Notes: generated from the letters alone by a model not told the origin. A DNA stretch of 64,000 nucleotides from Heterotrichella gracilis (GCA_032358255.1 JAULBX010006997.1:1-64000), one strand, 5' to 3'. Positions 43,697-53,700 are shown, numbered from the stretch's first letter. Numbers and translations are program-made.

Positions 43697-43951
43697 TTAG
43701 TGATTTGATCTAGTGAGAACTATTTCAGCATCCGCATTAATAAGTGCGTCAGAACTTCTTAGAAAACTTCTCAGTTCTTTAAGATCGTTTTGCAACTTAA
43801 TAATTCTGTTTTCCCTCATTTTCATTGTTTCCTCGTCATCTGAACTATGAATTTTTTCTTCATGAAATTTAATTTTTACCTGAATAAATTCAGTAATTAG
43901 TTTTTCAAGATCTTTTGGAGAAAAACTCCCTTTGAGCAATGATGTTTTCAT
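43697..43951 (-). CDS. Small helical protein, paralog of the gene at 48225
   Basis: 84 residues, no signal. Largely helical and charged (IKFHEEKIHSSDDEETMKMR, then RIIKLQNDLKELRSFLRSS), likely a coiled coil. Over the first 64 residues it aligns without gaps to the 83-residue protein at 48225-48476 with 26 identities, including ITxxxxxxIKFxEEKI and R.RIxKLxxDLxExRxF. I do not recognise a family. It lies 24 bp downstream of isocitrate dehydrogenase and is followed by a terminator, so it is probably the last gene of that transcript. The paralogy is the main evidence that it is real. Confidence 0.78.
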   Translation of the reverse strand: MKTSLLKGSFSPKDLEKLITEFIQVKIKFHEEKIHSSDDEETMKMRENRIIKLQNDLKELRSFLRSSDALINADAEIVLTRSNH

Positions 43952-43975
43952 AAATAGTTAGTTTTAATTAGTGAA

Positions 43976-45412
43976 TTATTGACCTTGACCTAATGAGAAT
44001 GCAGCTTTTCCATCAAAAGCATAAAGGTTTTCTGTTTTAATTACATCAATGTTGTTAGACGAGGCGCTTTGCATAAGTTCTATGATAATTGATTTATCGA
44101 GAAGGGATGTTTCGCTAGGTTTAAATCGACAACGCCAGTGATCGGTACAAAAAGTTTCTTTAAAGCCATCGGGCCAAACTTTAATACCTCGGTTGGTTAT
44201 CATCGAAAGTTTAACACCTTTAGTTTCTAACTTTTTTAATTGTGTTGATAGTTGGTCAGGATCTGTTCCTGCCCAATGAACAAAAAGATCGACGCCTAAG
44301 AGTTCTTTTTTACCGGCTTTTTTTCTTTGATACTTTGGTAAATTCAAAGCTTGACCTTTAGCGTAGGAAACAGATTTTAAGGTTTTTGGTAAAGAACCTA
44401 AATTTTTAATGACTGCTTGAGCAAATTCTTTTGTGCCCAGTTTTTCTTTGCTGGTTCCTTCTTTATAAATATCATATGTATGAAGTCCATCTTCAAGGGT
44501 TTTTAACCAGGCATTTTGAACTTTTTCAGCCACTTCGGTTTGACCAATGTGATTGAGCATCATGATAGCACCTTGTAATAATCCAGATGGGTTGGCCATG
44601 TTCTGATTCGCTCTTCTTGGAGCCGATCCATGGATGGCTTCAAACATGGCACATTCTTCACCAATGTTTGCAGAGCCTGCTAATCCAACCGATCCGGCTA
44701 TTTGTGCTGCCACATCAGATAACACGTCACCGTATAAGTTTAAAGTCACAATCACATCAAAAACTTCAGGTGTGTCGGCCATTTTTGCAGCGCCAATATC
44801 AATGATCCAATGTTCATTTTCAATATCGGGATATTGTGCAGCAATTTCATCAAACACTTGATGGAATAAACCATCCGTTTGTTTCATGATATTGTCTTTT
44901 GTAAAACAGGTCACTTTTTTTCGTCCATATTGCTTCGCGTATTCAAAGGCATAACGAATGATTTTTTCGCATCCAGGGCGACTGATCAATTTTAAACATT
45001 GAACTACCTCATCAGTCTGTTGATGTTCAATGCCGGCATACAAGTCTTCTTCATTTTCTCGGATCATCACAATATCCATGACCGGATGTTTTGTTTTTAT
45101 GAATGGATGCAAACTCATGCAGGGACGAACATTAGAGTATAGACCAAGAAACTTTCGAGTTGTTACGTTCAAACTTTTGTAACCACCACCCTGGGGTGTG
45201 GTAATAGGCGCCTTTAAAAAGACTTTGTTCTTACGAATCACATCCCAAGATTCTTTGGCGATACCGGAGGTGTTTCCTGCCAGGTAAACTTTTTCACCCA
45301 CTTGAATTTCATCAATTTCTATTTTAGCACCTGCAGCTAAAATAATTTCCAGGGTTGCGTCCATTATTTCGGGACCAATGCCATCACCTTTTGCAACTGT
45401 TATTTTTGTCAT
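43976..45412 (-). CDS. icd: NADP-dependent isocitrate dehydrogenase, long bacterial type
   Basis: TCA-cycle enzyme (478 residues), oxidative decarboxylation of isocitrate. The first ~335 residues are the isocitrate/isopropylmalate dehydrogenase core: AKGDGIGPEIMDATLEI (8-24), IRENEEDLYAGIEH, NLYGDVLSDVAAQIAGSVGLAGSANIG and FEAIHGSAPRRANQN. A C-terminal extension of about 140 residues (from SYAKGQALNLPKYQRKK) is like that of the Thermus-type enzyme. Coenzyme type is from family knowledge, not shown here. Downstream is the small paralog gene. Confidence 0.93.
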   Translation of the reverse strand: MTKITVAKGDGIGPEIMDATLEIILAAGAKIEIDEIQVGEKVYLAGNTSGIAKESWDVIRKNKVFLKAPITTPQGGGYKSLNVTTRKFLGLYSNVRPCMSLHPFIKTKHPVMDIVMIRENEEDLYAGIEHQQTDEVVQCLKLISRPGCEKIIRYAFEYAKQYGRKKVTCFTKDNIMKQTDGLFHQVFDEIAAQYPDIENEHWIIDIGAAKMADTPEVFDVIVTLNLYGDVLSDVAAQIAGSVGLAGSANIGEECAMFEAIHGSAPRRANQNMANPSGLLQGAIMMLNHIGQTEVAEKVQNAWLKTLEDGLHTYDIYKEGTSKEKLGTKEFAQAVIKNLGSLPKTLKSVSYAKGQALNLPKYQRKKAGKKELLGVDLFVHWAGTDPDQLSTQLKKLETKGVKLSMITNRGIKVWPDGFKETFCTDHWRCRFKPSETSLLDKSIIIELMQSASSNNIDVIKTENLYAFDGKAAFSLGQGQ

Positions 45413-45436
45413 AGTTTAATTTATATTTAGTTTATA

Positions 45437-45721
45437 TTAGGATTCATGAATACCTTTTAGTTTGTTCGCGATTTTTGAAATAAAAGTTAAAGGAGTTAAA
45501 ATGAACAAAAGAATAAATTTGTCTCCATATGCAAGTAATGTCAGCACAACGAAAGGATAAATGATGAATTGCTGGTCTGCACTTAATAACATGGTTTGTT
45601 TTAGTATTAGTAGCAGAGCGGTTATGAATGTTACAAAAATTAGAATAACTAACTTTGAATGAGGACGAATGTTTTGAAGTGTTAGGTTTTTCACAGCGCA
45701 AATTTCAAGATTTATATTCAT
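45437..45721 (-). CDS. Small two-helix membrane protein, unknown
   Basis: 94 residues with two hydrophobic segments (about 25-45, LVILIFVTFITALLLIL; about 52-75, FIIYPFVVLTLLAYGDKFILL). It fits the 24-bp spacing upstream of icd on the same strand. No family recognised. An overlapping ORF in another frame (45444-45701) lacks such features. Upstream is a very AT-rich stretch with a 20-bp palindrome (45735-45754) and a TATCTTTA box on the minus strand. Moderately supported. Confidence 0.55.
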   Translation of the reverse strand: MNINLEICAVKNLTLQNIRPHSKLVILIFVTFITALLLILKQTMLLSADQQFIIYPFVVLTLLAYGDKFILLFILTPLTFISKIANKLKGIHES

Positions 45722-45734
45722 ATATATTAATTTA

Positions 45735-45754
45735 TATATATTATATAATATATA
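45735..45754. repeat. 20-bp perfect AT palindrome
   Basis: tatatattatataatatata is its own reverse complement. It lies 14 bp upstream of the 45721 start (minus strand) in the AT-richest stretch of this block and could mark a promoter or protein-binding site. Confidence 0.6.
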
Positions 45755-45828
45755 AAGATAAATTATGTGTTATAAAGTCTGGACTATTCGCAAGTAAAAT
45801 GAGGTTTAGGATTTTGTATGCCAGTCCA

Positions 45829-47181
45829 TTATCGATCTCTTTCAAAGGTGAGTCTTTGACCTTTAGCGCTTTCGTTAAAAGAGCCTTCGTTATACACAAT
45901 GCTTCCATTGACCAGTGTTTTAACTATTTTACCAGTGAATAGTTGATTTTCAAAAGGTGACCAGGCGCATTTAGAAAGGATCGTTTTATTAGTGCATTTC
46001 CAAGGGTCATTTAAATTTAGAAGCACGAGATCGGCATAATACGATTCTCTGATAAATCCACGTTCTTTTATTCTATAAATGCTTGCCACATTATGGCTCG
46101 TTTTTTCAACAATCTGTTCCAGTGAAATTTTTCCCTGGTGATACAATTCGATCAGTGTCACCAAGGCGTGTTGCACAAGCGGTCCACCGGGTTTGGATTC
46201 TCGGTAATTACCTGATTTTTCAGAAAATAAATGGGGAGCATGATCTGTTGCAATGATATCAATGGAATGATTTTTTAAAGCGGTTAATAAACCTTCTTTA
46301 TCTGCTTGTGTTTTTATTGCGGGATTCCATTTGATTAAATTACCTAAAGAAGAATAGTCACTATCGCTGAACCATAAATGATGCACACAAGCTTCGGCAG
46401 TAATTCTTTTATCCCTCAGAGGCAGGTCTGATTGAAACAGCTGTGCTTCTTTTTCAGTTGAAACATGAAGAATGTGGAGGCGGGTAGCATGTTTCTTGGC
46501 AATTTCAAGCACACGTTTGGTAGCACTTAAACAAGCCTTCTCTGTTCTAATGAGGGGATGGCATCGTACAGGAATATCTCCATCAAAAATTTCTGAATAA
46601 AAATTCAAATTTTCGGAAATGATACCCGTGTCTTCACAATGAAGCGCTACCAATGAATTCGTTCGACTGAATATTTTTTCAATCTGTTCAGGATAGTTTG
46701 CGAGTATTCCTTCTTCATCATCAAAATATAATCCATCATCACTTAAACCACAAACTAACTCGTTATTTATTTTTAAAGCTTCTTCCAAATTGTTTTTTGT
46801 TAAGCCCATAAAGAAAGAATAATTGGCAAACGATGACTGTTGAGCCAATTGATGCTTTTGCTCCAAGAGCTCTAATGTGGTAGTATTTGGAATGGTATTA
46901 GGCATATCCATAAAGGAAGTGATGCCTCCAGCAACTGCAGCCATTGATTCAGATCTCAGGGTCGCTTTGTGTGTTAAGCCGGGTTCTCTAAAATGAACTT
47001 GATCGTCGATCATTCCGGGAATTAGGTACAATCCGCTTGCATCAATTACTTGAGTAGAAGCAGGAATATGGTCAATATGTGCGGCTATTTTTTCAATTCG
47101 TTCACCAACGATCAATACATCAGATATAACAATTTTTCCTTCATTAATTAATTTCGCATTTTTAATAAGTAGTCTGTTCAT
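45829..47181 (-). CDS. pyrC: Dihydroorotase
   Basis: 450-residue amidohydrolase that closes carbamoyl aspartate to dihydroorotate. Blocks: GMIDDQVHFREPGLTHKATL (56-75), AAVAGGITSFMDMPNT, LHILHVSTEKEA and ATDHAPHLFSEKSG with the catalytic Asp. In the first metal motif, where most family members have HxH, this protein has QVH (Gln61, His63). I recall the same in Bacteroides enzymes, so it is probably a clade feature. Seven bases separate it from the DUF6671 gene. Confidence 0.92.
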   Translation of the reverse strand: MNRLLIKNAKLINEGKIVISDVLIVGERIEKIAAHIDHIPASTQVIDASGLYLIPGMIDDQVHFREPGLTHKATLRSESMAAVAGGITSFMDMPNTIPNTTTLELLEQKHQLAQQSSFANYSFFMGLTKNNLEEALKINNELVCGLSDDGLYFDDEEGILANYPEQIEKIFSRTNSLVALHCEDTGIISENLNFYSEIFDGDIPVRCHPLIRTEKACLSATKRVLEIAKKHATRLHILHVSTEKEAQLFQSDLPLRDKRITAEACVHHLWFSDSDYSSLGNLIKWNPAIKTQADKEGLLTALKNHSIDIIATDHAPHLFSEKSGNYRESKPGGPLVQHALVTLIELYHQGKISLEQIVEKTSHNVASIYRIKERGFIRESYYADLVLLNLNDPWKCTNKTILSKCAWSPFENQLFTGKIVKTLVNGSIVYNEGSFNESAKGQRLTFERDR

Positions 47182-47187
47182 GAAATG

Positions 47188-48054
47188 TTAAGGATTACAG
47201 TTATCGCAAAAAAGTGCTTCTTCTTTTGTTTTTCCGTGCGGAAAAATTTTTGTTTCATTATGATGACAGGCTTTACAAGAATACTTAAAAGCCAAGCTTG
47301 ATCTGGTTGGAAAGTTGCATAATTCACAAGGCAAACCCGCTTGAACGGAGGCAACATCAAAGCCCGGGTATTGGCAAATCGGACAACAGGTATGAATTTT
47401 GGTTACTAATTTTTTCGTTACAGTTTCAATCACTTTCATTCTGCTTGGATTGTTCATGGCCCGCATATCTGTTTCTGCGTAAACACTTCCATGCATTTTT
47501 TGAAGGTGGTGGAATGCTGATTCCAAGGCTCCAAAATCACCTAGTCCTTTTATAATATTGCTTGAATCTTTTTCTGACTTGCGAAGAATTAATTTATGAC
47601 TTGGAAATTTAGTTTGTTCTGAGAAGCTTATTAATTCTTGAAAGTTTGAGACTCTTTGACCATTAAAATTAGTATTCAGACTTAATTCTCTAGCCCAAAT
47701 TTCCAGATCATTTTTTTTATCCATGAATAAAATAAGTTCATCATCAGCATTCACAAAACCCATGCCGGGATGAGGTCCGAAAGAGCCTTCGCTGGCAATG
47801 GCCATGTCGCAATTGGCTAGTTCCATCGCCATTAAACATTTATTTCTGGCAGTTGTTAAAGGATCGTTTGTTCTTTCAATTTCACCTGTAAATGTGCCTA
47901 ATAAGTCGGTATCTAATTCAGGTAAAGTAAAACATTCACAGCCAAGGGCCGGATTAATAATTGGGGCTATAACATCTTCCTTTTTATGTTTTGTTGCAAT
48001 GACTAAACGGCGTAATTTAAACCATTCTCTTGAATTATTATTTTCTGATATCAT
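47188..48054 (-). CDS. DUF6671 family protein with zinc ribbons
   Basis: 288 residues. The N-terminal part (RLVIATKHKKEDVIAPII; DLLGTFTGEIERTNDPLTTA; MAIASEGSFGPHPGMGF) matches DUF6671 as I know it. The C-terminal ~80 residues carry Cys pairs CCPIC, CELC, CKAC and CDNC, giving two probable zinc ribbons. Cytosolic, biochemical role unknown. Directly upstream of pyrC, which may just be operon sharing. Confidence 0.82.
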   Translation of the reverse strand: MISENNNSREWFKLRRLVIATKHKKEDVIAPIINPALGCECFTLPELDTDLLGTFTGEIERTNDPLTTARNKCLMAMELANCDMAIASEGSFGPHPGMGFVNADDELILFMDKKNDLEIWARELSLNTNFNGQRVSNFQELISFSEQTKFPSHKLILRKSEKDSSNIIKGLGDFGALESAFHHLQKMHGSVYAETDMRAMNNPSRMKVIETVTKKLVTKIHTCCPICQYPGFDVASVQAGLPCELCNFPTRSSLAFKYSCKACHHNETKIFPHGKTKEEALFCDNCNP

Positions 48055-48224
48055 TTTACAATCATCACTTCTTAGGTTGATTATTACATGGAAGCATTTT
48101 AAACAAACTCATTCTAACATTTATGGAAATAGAAAGTGAAAAGAGTGTGATATAATAAATGAGATTACTTGGCAGTTTTGAAATGAAGTCTTGTTTGCAG
48201 GTGAATATTGTAACCGCCTTCAAC

Positions 48225-48476
48225 TTAATTCTCCGTTAGCATGTCCATTTGGCAGTTGATGGAAATGCCTCCTTTTTGTCTTTCAATAAAATCACGTGAT
48301 TCATAAAGATCTTTAAGTAATTTTTTGATTCTTTCACTTCGAATAGTAGTGTCTTCTTCACTCAGCGCTGTTTTTATTTTTTCCTCTTCAAACTTTATGA
48401 TCAGATCTACCATCTTGGTAATAATGGCGGTGGTTTCTTTCGAAGTGTAAATGCCCTGGGTAAGATTTATTTTCAT
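48225..48476 (-). CDS. Small helical protein, paralog of the gene at 43697
   Basis: 83 residues, ungapped alignment to the 43697 protein over the first 64 residues. Shared segments are MK..L..G, ..IT......IKF.EEKI, EE...R..RI.KL..DL.E.R.F. The C-terminal tails differ, here with GGISINCQMDM. Start ATG at 48476. It lies between the two-helix membrane protein gene upstream and the DUF6671 gene downstream, with gaps of 98 and 170 bp. Function unknown. Confidence 0.75.
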   Translation of the reverse strand: MKINLTQGIYTSKETTAIITKMVDLIIKFEEEKIKTALSEEDTTIRSERIKKLLKDLYESRDFIERQKGGISINCQMDMLTEN

Positions 48477-48573
48477 TTTTGTTAATGTTTAATTAGCATA
48501 ATAAATTTTATCAAGGATGGACTTGCAACTGTATTGGTGATGTTTTAACATCTCTTTTAAAATAGATCACAGT

Positions 48574-49176
48574 TTAAAATTCAACTTTGTAGACAGAAGA
48601 AATCGATACAAGCATGCCACCTTTTATCCGAATATTATTTGTGTCTAAATGAGATATTGATGTCTTTATCCGTCTTTTAAGTCCCATAAAATAATAAACA
48701 AGCGTTACTTCTTTTTTGGATTTTTGAAATAAAAGGTGAGCAAGATACAGGTCGTTTGAGCGAGTATTGATTTGATTAAGATCTGTTAACACTTCACGCG
48801 ATGTTGTCAAATTGGTTTTTTCGACTGTTTGGCCTTTATTAATCAATACTTCTTTCAATCGTTTAGCCATTTGATTTAATTTTAAACTAAAAAATCGATG
48901 CAATCGCTTTTGTCTTCTTAAATTTGGAATGATAGATTTAGCGCCGGGTTTGCCGTTTGAACTTCTGGTTAAGAGACTGAGAACATTTATTTTTTCCCCT
49001 AAAACCATCATAAGTAAAGGTAAAACTCCAAATAAAGCTAACACGAAAGGATGTTGATGAAGGTCAAATGAAAACAGGTAAGAGATCATTAGTATTGACA
49101 AAATTGATAATGACCCTATTCGTAAATAACGGTAAAGATTAATGGATGATTGAAATTGATTTTTTAAAGTTCTCAT
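48574..49176 (-). CDS. Two-helix membrane protein with soluble C-terminal domain
   Basis: About 200 residues: two transmembrane helices (about 22-40 and 45-63, FVLALFGVLPLLMMVLGEKINVL), a basic linker and a C-terminal helical/beta domain (LTTSREVLTDLNQINTRSND ... VTLVYYFMGLKRRIKTSI). I use the ATG at 49176 (MRTLKNQFQ); the longer reading to 49209 would start with TTG and adds 11 weak residues. No family recognised. It is divergent from the LysR regulator at 49285. Confidence 0.7.
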   Translation of the reverse strand: MRTLKNQFQSSINLYRYLRIGSLSILSILMISYLFSFDLHQHPFVLALFGVLPLLMMVLGEKINVLSLLTRSSNGKPGAKSIIPNLRRQKRLHRFFSLKLNQMAKRLKEVLINKGQTVEKTNLTTSREVLTDLNQINTRSNDLYLAHLLFQKSKKEVTLVYYFMGLKRRIKTSISHLDTNNIRIKGGMLVSISSVYKVEF

Positions 49177-49252
49177 AACTGTACTTTTAGGAAATAATAT
49201 TTCAAGCAATTAATGAGTCAAATTTCTTGAATAATAAATATATATTTTTATT

Positions 49253-49260
49253 TATCTTTG
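49253..49260 (+). promoter_or_regulatory. LysR regulator promoter -7 box
   Basis: TATCTTTG is a full match to TAnnTTTG, 24 bp before the ATG at 49285, with a TTG 23 bp further upstream (49227-49229). It supports the later start, since an upstream TTG start (49258) would lie inside the box. Confidence 0.6.
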
Positions 49261-49284
49261 TTATTAGTAACATTAAATGTATTT

Positions 49285-50205
49285 ATGAACTATACTTTAC
49301 ATCAATTACAGGTTTTTGCAAAAGTTGTGCAATTAAAAAGTATCACCAAAGCTTCTGTTGAGTTGCATATGACGCAACCTGCTGTTTCGATTCAATTAAA
49401 AAATTTTCAGGATCAATTTGATATTCCTTTGACAGAGATTGTTGGAAGGCAGTTGTACGTGACGGATTTTGGAATGGAAGTTTTTCGTATGGCGGAACGG
49501 GTGATTGAAGAGGTGTATGCCATTAACTATAAAACCATGGCTTATAAAGGCCATTTAAGTGGCAAACTTAAAATATCAGTTGTTTCTACAGGGAAATATA
49601 TTATGCCTTATTTTTTAAGTGGGTTTGTCAATGAAAACCCGGGTATTGAATTATTGATGGATGTGACCAACAAAACCAAAGTGACGGAGAGTTTAAAAAA
49701 CAATGAAGTGGATTTTGCTTTGGTTTCAATTATTCCTGATGTTGGAAAAGTGAACGAAGAAATCTTATTAAGTAACGATCTATATATGATCGGGAATGGA
49801 AAAGTTACACAGGCTAAACGAAAGGCGATTAGTGAACTACAAAATACAACTTTATTATTTCGAGAGGAAGGATCGGGGACACGTTCGGTGATGGAAAGTT
49901 ATATTAAAGAGCATGCCATACAGGGAATTAAAAAGATGGAGTTAACGTCCAACGAAGCTGTTAAGCAAGCTATTATAGCTGGACTTGGCAATTCAATCAT
50001 GCCCTTAATAGGTATTCGAAATGAATTAAAGAATGGCGACCTAAAAATAATCAAATCAAAGGGCTTGCCCATTGTTAGTCAATGGCGTTTAATTTGGCTT
50101 AAAAATAAAAAGCTATCTCCTATCTCAGAAGCTTATTTAGATTTTGTGAAAACGAACAAAGACAAGGTGATCAAAGAATATTTTTCTTGGATGAAAAGTA
50201 TTTAG
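49285..50205 (+). CDS. LysR-family transcriptional regulator
   Basis: 306 residues. N-terminal winged helix-turn-helix (YTLHQLQVFAKVV; SITKASVELHMTQPAVSIQLKNFQ) and a periplasmic-binding-protein-like effector domain (KLKISVVSTGKYIMPYFLSGF; LLFREEGSGTRSVMESYI). The pattern matches the CbbR/CysB-like branch as found in Bacteroidota. The target and ligand are unknown. LysR proteins often regulate the divergent gene: here the membrane protein at 48574 and perhaps the run beyond it. Confidence 0.92.
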   Translation: MNYTLHQLQVFAKVVQLKSITKASVELHMTQPAVSIQLKNFQDQFDIPLTEIVGRQLYVTDFGMEVFRMAERVIEEVYAINYKTMAYKGHLSGKLKISVVSTGKYIMPYFLSGFVNENPGIELLMDVTNKTKVTESLKNNEVDFALVSIIPDVGKVNEEILLSNDLYMIGNGKVTQAKRKAISELQNTTLLFREEGSGTRSVMESYIKEHAIQGIKKMELTSNEAVKQAIIAGLGNSIMPLIGIRNELKNGDLKIIKSKGLPIVSQWRLIWLKNKKLSPISEAYLDFVKTNKDKVIKEYFSWMKSI

Positions 50206-50700
50206 CTTTTTATCTGTTTTGGTTAGCCTTAGATTAAATAACTATTAGAATGGGATGATGGTTGTTTTTTTAATGGCCTTGTGAATAAATCACCCAAGTA
50301 AATGGCTAAGACAGTTTTGCAACTGAAAAAAATCAATTGTATTAATTTTTTATTAGAAATGCGAATCTTGATAATAGTGGATTGACATTCCTATTAGCCT
50401 GCTTGATCTGAGCTGTTTTGCATGACCATGTTTTAATAACAGATTTACAATAAATAAGGTAGATGTCATGAGGCTTGTGTGAATCTGATCTTGTAAACAA
50501 TCCAATCTTATTCTAACTGTTATTTAATCTCATATAGTCTTGATGTTTGAGACTTCTATCTATAATTAATGGAATGACCATGTTATAAAATTGGGTATGA
50601 GTCAGGTATCCGTTTTTGTTTTTATACTTTATTAATTGTCATTAAAAAATATTATGTTTTGTATATAAAATATAAATATCTATTTATGAATTTAAGCTAT
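50206..50700. other. Intergenic, no gene seen
   Basis: About 500 bp of AT-rich sequence before the giant T9SS gene. No tRNA-like fold, terminator or ORF is convincing. The length suggests a long 5' region or a decayed gene, not a known element. Confidence 0.5.
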
Positions 50701-50708
50701 TATGTTTG
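50701..50708 (+). promoter_or_regulatory. Promoter -7 box of the 2518-residue T9SS gene
   Basis: TATGTTTG is a full match to TAnnTTTG, 61 bp before the chosen ATG (50770). Confidence 0.5.
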
Positions 50709-50769
50709 TCGTGATAATTAAAAGTTAATTAAAAAAGTGAATTCTATTGACAACATTAAATTTAGTTCG

Positions 50770-53700
50770 ATGAAAAAAAATCTCTACCTACAACTTTTGA
50801 TCATTTTAAGTTTAGTAAATGGTCTATTAAAGAGTCAAACGGCTCTTTCCGGCACGTATAATGTGCCAACTACCTTCACCAGTATTGGGGCGGCCATCAA
50901 CGCCTTAAATACATTCGGGGTCAGTGGTCCTGTGACGATTAATGTATTGGCCGGAAATACGGAGACCGCAACAAGTGGTGGCTATACATTAACAAATGTG
51001 GCAGGATCTTCTTCTGTAAATACCATTACATTTCAAAAAAGTGGAGCAGGAGCTAATCCCTTAATCACTGCATTTACCGGAACGGCAACACCTTCTAGTG
51101 TGACCCAAGATGGTATTTGGAGGTTTATAGGTTGCGATTTTGTTACTGTGAATGGTATCGATCTATTTGATCCTAATACAACGGTGCCTGCTTCAATGGA
51201 ATTTGGGTATGGCTTTTTTAAGGCGAGCGCGACTGATGGTTGTCAGAATAACACCATACAAAATTGTGTGATCACTTTAAACAGGGTGAATAATGCTTTA
51301 GGCTCAGGTCCGGCTTTAGAAGGTTCAAAAGGAATTGAAATGGTGAATGCTACTTCTTCTGCTCATACTACTAACCTTACCATTACTTCAGTTTCAGGAG
51401 CTAACTCTAATAACAAATTTTATTCAAACACGATTCAGAATTGTAACTTGGGAATTTCTATTAGCGGTTTTGCAGCTGCAAGTCCTTTTACTTTTGCAGA
51501 CTTTAATAATGATATTGGAGGATCTTCGGTTTCAACCGGTAACACCATTATTAATTTTGGAGGGGGAGGAGCAAACGCTTCCAATGGTATTGCAAGCCTT
51601 GCTCAATATAATTTTAACGCTAGTTATAATACTATTAATAATAATAATGGATCCGGTGTTAGTCATGCCGGCGTTTTACGTGGAATACTTATCAATGCGG
51701 CTACAAGTGCTAATGCATCGGCAAATAACAATACCATCACCATGATAGGAGGTGGCACCACTCAAAACGTTGTTGGAATTCAAAATGCCTCTGGTTCTAC
51801 CGCTGCGAATAATGTAATTAATTTAAATAACAATCAGATTGTTAATTGTACTTATACAACTGCAACTACCGGGGTATTTAATGCCATATTAAATAGCGCT
51901 ACACCATCAACCGTTAACATGAATGGGAATATCATTAATAATCACAATTTAGGTGGAACCGGTATACATGTATTAATGGCACTTGGTTCTCCAAGTATTG
52001 CTTCAATGAATTCGAATACCGTGACAAATATTTTCAGAAATGGTTTGAGCGGAACCTTACGTTTAATTACCTGGACAAGTCCACAGGTTATAACTGTAAA
52101 TAATAATATTGTTAATGCTATTTCATGGTCAGCTAGCACTTCTACAGGTGCTACCGATTGTTTATATGGTTTATCGTCAGCAGTTGCCGTAACAGCAAAT
52201 AATAATCAGATCTATAACATTAGCGTGCCAACTACCGGTGCCATCAATGGAATTCGTGAGTTTGGTACCTTGGGGGTAAAAACATTTACCGGCAACCAGA
52301 TTTATAATTTTGGTATTACAGCCGGTGGAGCAGGTGGAGCCACCATGAATGGTATTTTTTGTTCAACAGGAACGGTTAATATTTTAAGCAATTCCATTTA
52401 CTCTTTGCAAAGTATTGGATCCACGGGGGGAACAGGAGGGAGTGTTTATGGAATTCAGATAAATGGAGGTAACTTTACCAATATTTCGAAAAACAAGATC
52501 TATGACCTGATATCGAATGCTTCTGCGCCTACAGTTGGTGGTATTTTAATTGCCGGTTCTAACTGCTTGGCGGCAAATAATCTTATTGGTTCGTTAAGCA
52601 CTCCTTCTGCCAATGCAGTAAATGCGCTTCTTGGTATTAATGTGACTGCAGGTACAAGTCATACAATAGCTTATAATACGGTTAATTTGAATGGAGTAAG
52701 TTCAGGCGCTGTTTTTGGTTCTTCTGCTTTTAACTTAGCTTCAACCACAGCCAGTGTGTTAGTAGACAATAATATTTTCGTGAATACATCTACCCCAAAT
52801 GGAACAGGCTTAACTGTGGCCTTTAGAAAGAGTAGTACCGTATTCACGAATTATATGAACGGATCTGATAATAATTTGTTTTGGGCAGGAACAGCATCTG
52901 CCAGTCAGTTGATCCATTTCGATGGTACTACATCTTACCAAACATTAGCATCTTATAAAACGCTTTCTTCTCCTAGAGATGCAGGTTCTGTGACTGAGAA
53001 TCCTCCATTTATTTCATTGGTAGGTTCAACACTTAATTTTTTAAACTTGAATACCATAACACCCACACAAGTGCAATCCGGGGCATCACCATTGTCATTC
53101 ATCGCTGATGATTATTCAGGAGCAGCGCGAAACGCTACTTTCCCTGATATTGGTGCCTGGGAAGGAAATTTTATTCCGAGTGCCGTGGATGCGATTGCAC
53201 CCTCTTTGCTTTCTTCGGGTTTTATATCCAATCAATGCAACCTTTCTTCTAGAACATTCACCGCAAATTTAATTGATGTTTCAGGCGTAGGAACTGCAAC
53301 CGCAAGTCCGCGGGTATATTACCGAATTGGTGCCGGAACTTATTCTAGTGTGGCAGGGGTGTTAAGTGCGGGAACGGCTAGTGCAGGTGTATGGACATTT
53401 ACCTTAACCTATGGCGCAGTATTAAATGATGTCATCTCTCATTATTTGGTAGTACAAGATATTGCTTCTACTCCCAATTTGGTTGCTTTTCCGGCAGCAG
53501 GTTTTGCAGGAACTGATGTGAATACAATTACAACTCCTCCTACAACACCCAATACGTATACCATTGCTGGTTCTTTAGCCGGAACGTATACAGTAGGTGC
53601 CAGTGGAACATTTACCAATTTAACAGCAGCGGCCTTTGCTTATAATAACAGCTGTTTAACCAGTTCAGTCACTTTTGTTTTAGCAGATGCAACCTACTCA

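Noticed and set aside
44587-44861. Two plus-strand ORFs opposite icd
   Set aside because: Fully antisense to a conserved enzyme and without protein features.
45444-45701. Alternative 85-residue minus-strand ORF overlapping the 94-residue membrane protein
   Set aside because: It is out of frame, with a Cys/His/Arg-rich sequence and no features; the 45437-45721 frame gives two clear hydrophobic helices.
51347-51745. 132-residue plus-strand ORF (Leu/Ile-rich)
   Set aside because: Out-of-frame reading of the Asn/Thr-rich beta-helix coding sequence; Leu runs are an artefact of the frame.
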